Shown piece by piece: positions 13,174 through 22,752 of a stretch of DNA of 64,000 nt; position 1 is the first letter of the stretch; each line of letters starts with the position of its first letter. Position numbers and translations under genes: made by a program. The stretch covers positions 14,100,452 to 14,164,451 of the forward strand of contig CM063260.1 of the NCBI GenBank assembly GCA_032158295.1, read 5' to 3'. Origin of the DNA: Pycnopodia helianthoides. Its lineage: Eukaryota > Echinodermata > Asteroidea > Forcipulatida > Asteriidae. Under the pieces are notes generated by a model. The model did no database searches. It was not told the DNA's origin and was given only the letters and a program-made list of their open reading frames with translations.

Positions 13174-13212
13174 CTGAAGCAGGGAGCAATGGATCTGTAG
13201 GTGAAGATGAAG
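13174..13212 (+). CDS. TNFR-like gene, micro-exon 2b (39 nt, duplicate)
   Basis: Identical to the exon at 11798-11836, including both splice sites. It arose with the 1,375-bp tandem duplication. Including both copies would lengthen the tail by 13 residues without a frameshift. Confidence 0.48.
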
Positions 13213-13786
13213 GTGAGTCAAACATGTGTTATAAACTTAAATCATTTATATTATGTTGAAATGTAAGTTTTATTTTTGCTACGTCCTCGACCAACCGATG
13301 CAAGACGTTTATAGGAAATAACAATTGTAAATAAGTCATACAAACATTGGACATTTTTTTAAAACTTGTAATTCCCAATAGCCAGGGAAGGGGCTTTCTT
13401 AATTTTGGCTGACATTTATCCCTAAGGGTCTGTAGAATTGGTATCTGGACAATATTGGGCCAACCAATTTATTTTACTATGACTTCTACCAAATGATAAC
13501 AACAATATTTATGTTATTGTTGACGTTACATACATATACATTTTAAAGATGGAAACCTTACCACTGAGTACATACCTCAGCAGTGAGTAAAAACCTACAA
13601 TTGAATGCATAGCACACCATCGTGGATAAACCTCGTTATTGGGGAGAAACCTCCATGAAAAGAAAACTCACTGACTTCCATTACTAGCTAAAACCTCAAC
13701 AATTAGTTGTTTAATTAAAGAACTGTATCATCACCAATGCAAGGGTTGTATTGCTAAAATGTTAACTTATATTTTGATTGTTACAG

Positions 13787-13819
13787 CTGATCAGTCCGCT
13801 GCACCCTTGATGCTTGGTG
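13787..13819 (+). CDS. TNFR-like gene, micro-exon 3b (33 nt, duplicate)
   Basis: Identical to 12412-12444 with intact acceptor and donor. It is the last cassette before the terminal exon at 15909, about 2.1 kb downstream. Confidence 0.48.
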
Positions 13820-14691
13820 GTGAGTATTAACACCACTGAGTACTAAACACCTTACCAATGAGTACAAGCTTCATCATTGAGTTCAAAACTCCTCATTCTA
13901 CATTTAGTTCAAATCTAATACTGAATTCAAACCGCATATGAGTGCAAGTCATTGAGTTCAAATCTCATCACTGATTATTACAGCTATAGTAATGAGAATG
14001 GTAAAGAGATATGTGCAATGCCACACTAATGGCAAAAATATACTTTGTATATAAGCGAGGCACTGGAGAGTGAGACAAAAAGCAACTATTTTATCGCACC
14101 ATTTTCCTGTACATTCCAAAGCTGTTCATGCTTGCTCACAGCGAAAAAATAATAAATTAATCCGTGACCTTTCAAAATTACAAGGTTATGTAAAAAACTG
14201 TTGCGTATAACAAAGACAGACATATGGTCTGGAAATTGAAGAAAGAATTTCAACAAAATTACAAAACATTTTGCCAATAACATTCCTAACCCTTAAAGTC
14301 TGTAAAGCAGTACAACATACACTGCTGTGGGTATAGGAAATAACAATTGGAAATAAGTCATAAAAACATTGAGCACATAAACTTTTGTGAAAAAAATTCG
14401 TCCACGTTTATACGTTAAAAAACAACAACTTGTAATTCACAATAGCCAGGGAAGGGGCTTTCTTAATTTTGGCTGGTAACTATCCCTAAGGGTCTGTAGA
14501 ATTGGTATCTGGACAATAAAAGTTCAAAAGTTCGCACCATTTTTGAAGAATTAAACCTTGTTATGTGTTCTCTGATATTAGTAGAAGTAATTTTGGTACG
14601 TTTATCACCGTCAGATTTACCGTGCTTTTTCGACTTTATATTTTTTTTGCGATGTTTTGGGGACGATCTTTGGATGTGGAATGAGCGTTCT

Positions 14692-15075
14692 CCATTAGCC
14701 TTGTTGAGATATGGTGGACACTATAGGATTGCACTGTTCGGCTTGGGTCATAGAAATAGAACACAGAGAATGCTGAGCTCGATTGTTGTCTGTGTCTGCG
14801 GTGCACGCCCTCTATTTCAACTGTGGACATAGAGTATCAATACATGACATGTCTGTATGTAAAAATTAACCAGATCAACCAATGGGAAATCTTGAATTTG
14901 CCATAAAGCTAAAATGGCAGCGCGCATGACTTGCCTCAAAGCAGATATGCATTGATAAGCACACATAGCATTCTCTGAGTTCTATTTCTATGGTTTGGGT
15001 GTATACAGACAGGTTTACCCAAACCTATTTGTGCCCTTTTAGTGTGTCCACAATGTCTCAAAAAAGGCTAATGGC
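14692..15075. mobile_element. Foldback MITE (outer element of a nested pair)
   Basis: The left end CCATTAGCCTTGTTGAGAT and the right end TCTCAAAAAAGGCTAATGG are inverted copies, and GGTGGACACT is answered by AGTGTGTCCAC. A related uninterrupted element is at 44607-44729. Here the central GTTTGGGTGTA loop region is split by a second element (14749-14992). It sits in the last intron of the TNFR-like gene. Confidence 0.75.
14749..14992. mobile_element. MITE nested inside another MITE, 8-bp target duplication
   Basis: Terminal inverted repeats of about 26 bases begin CATAGAAATAGAACACAGAG and end in AGTTCTATTTCTATG. The flanks are GCTTGGGT and GTTTGGGT, an 8-bp duplication with one mismatch. The related element at 44607-44729 shows the unoccupied site (GGTTTGGGTGTACAC). 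An 8-bp duplication is typical of hAT-type transposons. It has no coding capacity. Confidence 0.7.
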
Positions 15076-15150
15076 ATCGGGTTTCTTCGTCGGACGAAGG
15101 AAATACAGTTTAGTGCAGATAGGACCATGGAGGAAGGAACGGACTGACGT

Positions 15151-15755
15151 ATGTCAGTTGTTTACACATGACTTTGTGCTGGTTGGATAAGCAGACTGGG
15201 AACCTCATACCTCGCCAAAGTTTACATAAACATGCGGAGCACCAGTCTACTTGTAACATTGCGCCACACTATAGCCTGCCCGATATGGGGCAGAGGGTCC
15301 CCCCCCCAAATGTTTTCCCATACTATAACACACTATTTTCCTCTTGTATAGAACTCCCCCCCTAAAATCCTCAAAAGAATTCCTGAGATTCCAAGCACAC
15401 AATGAAGACACAATGGGGGGGGGGGGGGTACCCTCTGCCCCATATCCAGCACCAATTGTGCGACACTGTCATGCAAATTTGACAGTTGCAACGGCTGTTA
15501 AAGAGTGTACGCTGACCTTTGACCGCTTTAGTTTTTCGACCATTTCTCGTAAATTACGTGATATTGTGATGATTTCTTTAAGCATCTAAAAAATATTATC
15601 TATGACTCTACATCACTAAATTAAGTAATGGTCACTTGTTTACACATGTCAGTTGTTTACACATGACTCTGTGCTGGTTGGATGTATTGTAAGCAGGCTG
15701 GGAACCTCATACCTTGCCAAAGTTATAGAATTTACATAAAACAGAGCACCAGTTA
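15151..15755. repeat. Direct repeat pair of about 100 bp
   Basis: ATGTCAGTTGTTTACACATG, then GTGCTGGTTGGAT, GGGAACCTCATACC and a CACCAGT block, occurs at 15151-15252 and again at about 15646-15755. Between them lies a G-rich-ended foldback element. Whether this is a composite element or a local duplication is unclear. Confidence 0.55.
15282..15446. mobile_element. G-rich-ended foldback element, copy 2
   Basis: Inverted relative to 3459-3742, with GATATGGGGCAGAGGG at the left and CCCTCTGCCCCATATC at the right. Internal blocks (TATAACACACTATTTTCCTC, and AGAATTCCTGAGATT) match the first copy in reverse complement. It lacks the TTTA expansion. Confidence 0.6.
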
Positions 15756-15908
15756 ACTGATATGCTCCTTTAATGCGATCTATCGACCGATCATAATCAT
15801 GCCTGCGCAACCAAATCCGTCACAAGTCAAACATCTATCATGTTCTTCACTCTAACTCGTTATACCTTGTTTGTACAAAGCTCTTCCTATTATTTATCAC
15901 TGTTGTAG

Positions 15909-15946
15909 GAGGCAATAACAACGAGACCGAAGAATCGACTGTTTGA
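15909..15946 (+). CDS. TNFR-like gene, alternative terminal exon with PDZ-ligand end
   Basis: After an acceptor (TTTATCACTGTTGTAG) the phase-1 frame reads GGNNNETEESTV and stops at TGA. The last four residues, ESTV, fit the class I PDZ ligand pattern S/T-x-hydrophobic. It can follow the TM exon directly or any number of the micro-exons without changing frame. An AATAAATAATAATAAA cluster near 16300 may be its polyadenylation signal. The splicing is inferred, not demonstrated; the alternative is that these short matches are chance and the gene ends at 10469. Confidence 0.4.
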
Positions 15947-16440
15947 TATTCTCAATTGGACACCGGGGATACATGCTGACCACCTGACTGTGTGATCTTA
16001 AAAATGGATAGTCTCTTTCGCCATCTATCAGACGGACGATGAAGGAAAGGTCGTCTGGACGCAATTCGTGCTTTTCTACCATGTGGATTTTTAAAATTTG
16101 TCCAATGTGAATAGTGACAGTGTTTTTAATTATTTTATAAACATGAATGTCTTTCTATTGTCCCAATTACTCCCATGATAATAATACTGATTTTCTCCTT
16201 GCTAGCGCACCAAGTAATTGCCCTCCTGTCATCATATTTACTTTGCCCTTTTTAAAATTATTTCTTTTTAGGGGGGGGGGTATTGTATTGTTGAGGTCGA
16301 ATAAATAATAATAAAAAGGGGGAATGGAATAATTTTTACCATCCACAATTTATGGTTGTGTGAAGACCCCCCCTGTAGGCCACCATCTTTGGCCACCATT
16401 ATGGCTTTACTTTCTTAGTTGTTGTGTGTGATATTGATCC

Positions 16441-16544
16441 AGCCTCGCTACCATGGGCAGCGCACCGTATCGATACCTCTCGAGCGAGCAAGGCATGCTG
16501 GACAAAATGGCGCAGCGAGATCGATCACCCCTGGGAACGAGGTT
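16441..16544. mobile_element. Short MITE with 10-bp flanking duplication
   Basis: GATATTGATC lies immediately on both sides (16431-16440 and 16545-16554). The ends are imperfect inverted repeats (CAGCCTCGCTACCATGGG against CCTGGGAACGAGGTT). Part of the right end recurs at about 7238-7266. The true duplication may be 8 or 9 bp, with the rest coincidental. Confidence 0.6.
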
Positions 16545-17251
16545 GATATTGATCGACTAGAGAAACCCGTGTAAGAAGAGGGAATATGAGTGCAGTCGAC
16601 AAAAGTTGCCTGTGGGAAGGAAAGGGTTTTAAAACACACAAACACATGCAGGCTTTAAACATTATTTATGTTTTTGTTTAATTATATATTTTGTTTTGGA
16701 CAATAGTTTTGTTATGATTAATTGTATTTCTTCCAAGTTCTTAATTGCTTATCTCGAATCTTACGCTTTTCTTGCAAAGTCTGACAGATTGTTATTTAGT
16801 TTTATATCAAGGAAAAATATTTGTATTTTTATACAATTTATAAACGACAAATTTATTCTGATATATTATACATAATTACTCTATATGAAGTTTCTCTCGT
16901 GTGAATTTAATAGTTAAATGAAGAATCTTATTTACACTATTGAAGTATTTATTCTGGTGTGTGATGTGTTAATTAAATCACTGCAATTTGTGTGTGTTGG
17001 TAAAGTTTAGTGCAGAATGGTTGGGTTACTTTTTTTACGTTTAAAAACTTAATAATCTATACTAAATGGATTATAATTTGAATTTTCTTTTGTTATTACG
17101 AGAAAAAAAATAATGGAATAAGTCCTAATTGAGGATTTTTAAACGATAAGTGATAGCAGACAAATCAGGCAAATGTTGTCATGGTCGTTAGACTATAGCT
17201 TCCTCCACTTGTACCCAAACGCTCTATATGAGTTGTGGTGGTTCTACGAAA

Positions 17252-17445
17252 AGGGGCCCAATTTCACAGAACTGTTTCACAAAGAGTAGCTAAGCACAAC
17301 AAAAGTATGCTTACAAGAATAAGGTTACCAACCTAACTATACTTGTGCAATTTGCGAAAGGTATCCTGTCCTTTCTGCTTATAGCAGTCAATTATTAAGC
17401 AACATTGTGTGCTTAAAGCAGCTCTATGAAATTGGGACCTGGTGA
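17252..17445. mobile_element. Foldback element with CCAATTTCA ends
   Basis: The left end GGGCCCAATTTCACAGAACTG is mirrored by CAGCTCTATGAAATTGGGACC at the right, with TAAGCACAAC-type subterminal blocks. Related ends occur at about 3775, 44740-44935 and 46150-46272, so this is a moderately repeated MITE family in the window. Confidence 0.55.
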
Positions 17446-18852
17446 AGTTCTCAAGGAGGGGGGGGGGGGGGGAGCTGAACGAACGACCATTATGCCTCAT
17501 CGTGGGTCGTGTGGGACAGCAGAAATGTCAACGCAAAATCGTCAATCAACCGTTAAAGGTATGAAATACACAAAGTACTTACAGGTTTTTTGACTTCTGT
17601 GGTGGATACGCATTTTGATCTGACCCGTCCTGCCACGAACGAGCCCACTGATCTTTGTGAATAAAAACTTTATAGGCCTAATATTATTCAAGATTTTGTG
17701 CAAGACATAAATATTTATCATTGTTAAAGTAAAAGAGTAAATATAACCTTTGAAGTTTATGTTTCAGTATCATAATCAAATCAATTGATTAGTGAGTTTT
17801 TGTTTCTGTAGACAAATTTGATGTTATTTCTATATTATGTTTAAAAATTCCGACATTTATGATTTACATTAAGTCTGGAGATTAATTGACTTTAATATTA
17901 AAACTTTTGACAGAGAGAAATAAAGAAGAAAATACTTTTTTCTGATATGAATGTTGTTTGTTTGTATTGTTTTCGAAGTGTTATGGCTTTGGCATTCATT
18001 CTACCTGCGCGTATTGACTGACATTATTCTGTCTATCAAAATGGAACAAGGGTTGCTGTACATGCTTGATTCAAACCACCCCTTTAACGAGTGGGGATGT
18101 CCCTAAAACAAATTCTACTTTGACCCCTCCCCTGTTAGCTCCCCTTTAACCATTACAGTTTAATTATAAAATGTTAATTTTTTTTCTATGCACGGAGTAT
18201 TGACCAATTACCATTATTGTGTTAAAAAAAAAAAAAAAAAAAAAAAGAGAGAAAAAAGGCAATACAAATTTGAAGAGTTTAGGTCGCAACTGCTATGCTA
18301 TTGTGGCCAAATATTGGCCTGGCCATTATAACTGGCTTACAGAATTTATTAAGAGAACGAGATCGCATACTATAGGTATGAGTAAACCACTCAATGAAAA
18401 CCTGAAAGCGGGATTCCCCCCCCCCAAAAAAAATATATATATATGTTTCCTTCGCCCCTCACCAGCCCCCCCCCCCCCCATACAAAAAGAGCACTCCGTA
18501 CATGGTGTAAGTAGAGTGCAGTTTGTTTGTTATGAGTCCCATAATATGAAAAAGTAAGACAAAACACTTTCCACGCTGCCGTTGATCTTTGTCTTAACCA
18601 GTTTGTGGTTAACGTTTAGATACATTTAAAATCAAATCCCCCGAATACATGTAGCTGTTCCCCTCATTCGCCCTCTACACTCAATCAAATTGTAGAGTAT
18701 GGCGCCGCCACCGGCCTGTAACGTAAACGCAAAGTATTTGTGAGAGGCAAAAATATTCACCTTATCAGTGTTTTCATATACTGTGTGTCTAATGGGAAAT
18801 CTCTAAAGAGTCAAAGTTCAACCTATGAGCTTAAAACTGATGAAGCGTGGCG

Positions 18853-18860
18853 TATATTTA
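18853..18860 (+). promoter_or_regulatory. TATA-like box of IgR1 (conserved at -125 in A/B copies)
   Basis: TATATTTA inside the conserved block GTATATTTAACACACAGT. Its first base lies exactly 125 bases before the ATG here and in IgR2 (21356), IgR3 (23826), IgR5 (31931) and IgR7 (39956). Confidence 0.5.
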
Positions 18861-18977
18861 ACACACAGTGTTGAAATCCAGGTATTATGAATTGAAGTAT
18901 TTCCTTCAATGTGAGCAGTTTATACAGTAATTTACAACCAATGTAATCTCATCCTGACTTTTAGAATACTCTACAAC

Positions 18978-20262
18978 ATGGATTTAACGTCTTGGTTCAA
19001 TCGTCTGCTCCTCGTGGTGTTCATTATTTGTTCTCAGGATTCAACTCAACTCTTTGGGGTTGATTCACAAAGTGTAAGCTTAACGAAACTTTCACCAAGG
19101 GGTGATATCGTTGAAGGTTACGAAGTGAAGCTACAATGTGATGTCGGTAGACTTGCAGCAGGTCATGTCATAGAATGGGTTAGAATCTACATGAACGAAG
19201 GAGTGATAATAGCAACGAATGGGACAAGTCTAGACCAGAGATATAAACTTGAGACTTTACCCTTACGTCTACGCCTATGGTATCAATTCAACAGGTTCTT
19301 ACCATCAAAAACATCAGTAAAACAGATACATCATTCACCTGTCGTATTAATGACTCTGGAAGCGAAATGATAAGCGGCAGTCTTCCGTTATTAAGTACCT
19401 TACTTTATATTTCATTACTTCCCATCACCAATGTACCCCATCTGCTTCCCTAATGGTCCCTTTACTGTACAAGAAGGAACGGAGCAAACTTTAAGCTGCA
19501 CATCCGAGAAAGGGAATCCAACAGTAAGAGTGGATTTTTTGGCAACTCCACACACTGCTATTTTTGTGTGGAATCATTCGGAGAGCAACAACGAAGTCAA
19601 AGGATTTATCAATCTCACGATGACTGAAACTTTAATGGTTATCAATTCCAATGTAAGATCTCCTCTTCATATTTCACAGAAAGTGATAGATCCTGTATCA
19701 TCGGACCGATCACAGTGACCAATATGACTACTGAATCTACCGTAGACGAGACAACCATTAGTGCTACAGAGATGGGATCCAGAACAGATAACCCTGATGA
19801 CATGATGACTGATGGTATCTCACTCAAACCATCTACTGATATCCCTAACTGTCCTTGCTGTCAATTGTGCAAATCCACTGAAGAATCCATGAATACATCT
19901 CCTATCCGTGGCTCGTAGCCTTCATCATCATTCTCATCCTCTTCATTGTCTCTCTCATCATCAACATCTTCTTCCTCTTCAAACATCAACATCTTAAGAT
20001 CACCAAGGAGAAGGAAACCAATGTACCCAAAGCTGATCCCTACATGGAGCTGCAACCAACGGAGGACAAGAACAGAGTCTACATGGAACCTACTACGGCT
20101 ACAACTACCACACAAGATACCTACTACCAACCAGTTGAAGTAGAGACTGACAACCCAGAGTATGACGACGCTCGGCCAGAGGGCAGCACCAACACCAGCT
20201 ATGAAGCGGTCAGACAGCCACAGAGTTCAGCTGAGAAATCATATCAGAATATTAACAATTAA
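18978..20262 (+). pseudogene. IgR1: Ig receptor, A/B ectodomain with short tail, frameshifted
   Basis: It starts like its neighbours (MDLTSWFN signal peptide) and has recognisable Ig1, hinge (YPICFPNG), Ig2 and short cytoplasmic tail. Compared with IgR2 and IgR7 it has several one-base losses: near 19250-19290 in Ig1, near 19405-19415 before the hinge, near 19630 in Ig2, and near 19905 before the TM segment. The tail frame (20044-20262) is still open, with YMEL, YMEP, TYYQP, TSYEAV and YQNI. The 3' flank has an AATAAA at 20429. Losses in several places, mostly outside long homopolymers, argue for a true pseudogene rather than sequencing error. Confidence 0.85.
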
Positions 20263-21480
20263 ATTTTGGAAAGCAGGTGAAAATACTACCATCTTAAAAA
20301 ATGACGACCGAACTGTCATGCGGATTTTGACTCCGGACATTTATTTTGGGGGTTTGAAAATACCATGAACACTCGTCAATAACTTTCTCAGTCGGATTGC
20401 TCGGAATCGACGGTTTTCAGACTTCATCAATAAAAACATGAATCTAGTTCCAGCAACGAATTCTTATAATTTTTTTTTGCATATCAATATTGATAGCAGC
20501 TCCTTTAATCGTATGTGAAAAAGACATAACAATTAATCATTGGCAAGTACAAAGTATAATCAATCGTTCAGATTTACATTTTAGTACATATAGTTTGTTT
20601 TTTTTCTTGAGGGAGTGGGGTTAAAATATCTCTGAAAATCCCCCTCTTTTTGTACAAATGTAGAACGTGAAATGATTCATAATAAATTGTGTATGACTTT
20701 ATAGCTAATGTTTATCAGAGAGTGGAATTAAAGTGAAAGACTATAATCCTGACATAGTGTCTACTATTCGATTCTTTGTGACATGGCTTGTAATTCTGCC
20801 TGTAGGTATTGAATAACTCTTTTTCTCATTTAAAGAGAAAACCTATTAAAAGGTATTGACTTTAAAATCTATAAGGAGTAAACCACTCGATGAAAATGTC
20901 AAAGCGGTACCCCCATCATGTTTCCATCGCCCCTCACCAGCCCCCACCCCAATACACACACCAACACTCCTTACATAGTGTAAGTATAGAGCGTAGTTTG
21001 TTCAGTGTCCAAAGTTGGCCAATAATACATCAATATCTATTTTTACATTGTAAACAAATATTGTAAGACAAACCGCTTTCCACGCTGCCGTTGATCTTTG
21101 TCTTAACCAGTCTTGCGGTTAACGTTTAGATACATTTAGAAATCCCCCCGAGTAGCTGTTCCCCTCATTCGCCCTCTTCACTCAATCAAATTGTAGAGTA
21201 TGGCGCCACCACCGGCCTTTAACGTAATCGCAAAGAAATGTATTAGGTAAAATATTCACCTTTATTATCAGTGTTTTCATATACTGTGTGTCTAATGGGA
21301 AATCTCTAAAGAGTCAAAGTTCAAACTATGTACTCAAAACTGATGAAGCGTGGTGTATATTTAACACACAGTATTAAAATCCGGGTGTTATGAATTGAAG
21401 CATTTCCTTCAATGTGAGCAGTTCATAGAGTAATTTACAACCGATGTAATCTCATCCTGACTTTTAGAATACTCTACAAC
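20263..21480. other. 3' flank of IgR1 and 5' flank of IgR2
   Basis: No gene. The stretch is one end of the 2.5-kb tandem unit: a conserved 3' flank (ATGACGACCGAACTGTCATG), a C-rich tract around 20930-20950, and a promoter-proximal block (GGCGCCACCACCGGCC, then the TATA-like box at 21356). The same sequence follows IgR2, IgR4 and IgR6. Confidence 0.75.
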
Positions 21481-22752
21481 ATGGATTTAACGTCTTGGTT
21501 CAACCTTTTGGTCCTCGTGGTTTTCATTATTTGTTCTCAGGATTCAACTCAACTCTTTGGGGTTGATTCACAAAGTGTAAGCTTAACGAAACTTTCACCA
21601 GGGGGTGTTATCGTTGAAGGTGACGAAGTGAAGCTACAATGTGATGTCGGTAGACTTGCAGCAAGTCATGTCATAGAATGGGTTAGAATCTACATGAACG
21701 AAGGAGTGATAATAGCAACGATCGGGACAAGTCTAGACCAGAGATATAAACTTGTAACATCTCCGTCTGGGATATCAATTCAAGAAGTTCTTATCATCAA
21801 AAACATCAACAGAACAGAAACATTATTCACCTGTCGTATTTATGAAATGACAAGCGGCAGTCTTCCGTTATTAAGTACCTTTACTTTATATGTTCATTAC
21901 TTCCCATCACCAATTTACCCCATCTGCTTCCCTAATGGTTCCTTTACTGTACAAGAAGGAACGGAGCAAACTTTGAGCTGCACATCCGAGAAAGGGTACC
22001 CAACAGTAAGTGTGGAATTTTTGCCAACTCCGCCAACTGCTATTTTTGTGTGGAATCATTCGGAGAGCAACAACGAAGTCAAAGGATCTATCAATCTCAC
22101 GATGAATGAAACTTACAATGGTTATCAATTCCAATGTAAGATCGCCTCTTCATATTTCACAGAAAGGAGTAGATCCTGTATCATCGGACCAATCACAGTG
22201 ACCAATATCAATACTGAATCTACCGAAGACGAGACAACCATTAGTGCTACAGAGATGGGATCCAGAACAGATAACCCTGATGACATGATGACTGATGGTA
22301 TCTCACTCAAACCATCTACTGATATCCCTAACTGTCCTTGCTGTCAATTATGCAAGTCCACTGAAGAATCCATGAATACATCTCCTATCACGTGGCCCGT
22401 AGCCTTCATCATCATTCTCATCCTCTTCATTGTCTCTCTCATCATCAACATCTTCTTCCTCTTCAAACATCGACATCTTAAGATCACCAAGGAGAAGGAA
22501 ACCAATGTACCCAAAGCTGATCCCTACATGGAGCTGCAACCAACGGAGGACAAGAACAGAGTCTACATGGAACCTACTACGGCTGCAACTACCACACAAG
22601 ATACCTACTACCAACCAGTTGAAGTAGAGACTGACAGCCCAGAGTTTGACTACGCTCGGCCAGAGGGCAGCACCAACACCAACACCAGCTATGAAGCGGT
22701 CAGACAGCCACAGAGTTCATCTGAGAAATCATATCAGAATATTAACAATTAA
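21481..22752 (+). CDS. IgR2: intact two-Ig-domain receptor with short multi-tyrosine tail
   Basis: Single-exon ORF of 423 codons. Residues 1-29 or so are a signal peptide. Ig1 has C54, W67 and C118. Ig2 has C167, W191 and C219, plus an extra pair C149 (hinge YPICFP) and C233 (RSCIIGP). A stalk rich in S, T, D and E carries a CPCCQLC cluster (285-291), which could form dimers. The TM segment is about 305-328. The tail has Y349 (YMEL), Y362 (YMEP), Y376/377, Y391, Y404 (TSYEAV, ITSM-like) and Y418 (YQNI, a Grb2 SH2 pattern YxN); Y404 and Y418 are spaced like a loose ITAM. N-glycosylation sites include N110, N152, N192 and N205. AATAAA follows at 22919. The role as an immune-type receptor is inferred from architecture; ligand unknown. 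Confidence 0.9.
   Translation: MDLTSWFNLLVLVVFIICSQDSTQLFGVDSQSVSLTKLSPGGVIVEGDEVKLQCDVGRLAASHVIEWVRIYMNEGVIIATIGTSLDQRYKLVTSPSGISIQEVLIIKNINRTETLFTCRIYEMTSGSLPLLSTFTLYVHYFPSPIYPICFPNGSFTVQEGTEQTLSCTSEKGYPTVSVEFLPTPPTAIFVWNHSESNNEVKGSINLTMNETYNGYQFQCKIASSYFTERSRSCIIGPITVTNINTESTEDETTISATEMGSRTDNPDDMMTDGISLKPSTDIPNCPCCQLCKSTEESMNTSPITWPVAFIIILILFIVSLIINIFFLFKHRHLKITKEKETNVPKADPYMELQPTEDKNRVYMEPTTAATTTQDTYYQPVEVETDSPEFDYARPEGSTNTNTSYEAVRQPQSSSEKSYQNINN

Larger units (their letters stand above)
11221..14521. repeat. 1,375-bp tandem duplication with degenerate third copy
   Basis: Unit 1 (11221-12595) and unit 2 (12596-13970) are nearly identical at an offset of 1,375 bases. They differ by scattered substitutions and one-base length changes in homopolymers. 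A third copy begins at 13971 but is diverged, internally deleted and lacks the micro-exons; its last recognisable block (GCCAGGGAAGGGGCTTTC) is near 14445 and similarity fades near 14521. Each full unit contains one 39-nt and one 33-nt candidate micro-exon of the TNFR-like gene. Confidence 0.92.
15947..18977. other. Intergenic region before the Ig-receptor array
   Basis: No supportable gene. It contains a possible polyadenylation cluster near 16300, a 104-bp MITE with 10-bp flanking duplications (16441-16544), a foldback element around 17252-17445, a poly-G run at 17457-17472, a poly-A run at about 18223-18247, and the promoter-proximal block of the first Ig-receptor copy from about 18580. 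Confidence 0.6.

Noticed and set aside
19861..20143. Minus-strand and alternative-frame ORFs over the receptor TM and tail, repeated in IgR2, IgR4 and IgR6
   Set aside because: Shadows of the receptor coding sequence; they recur because the gene recurs.
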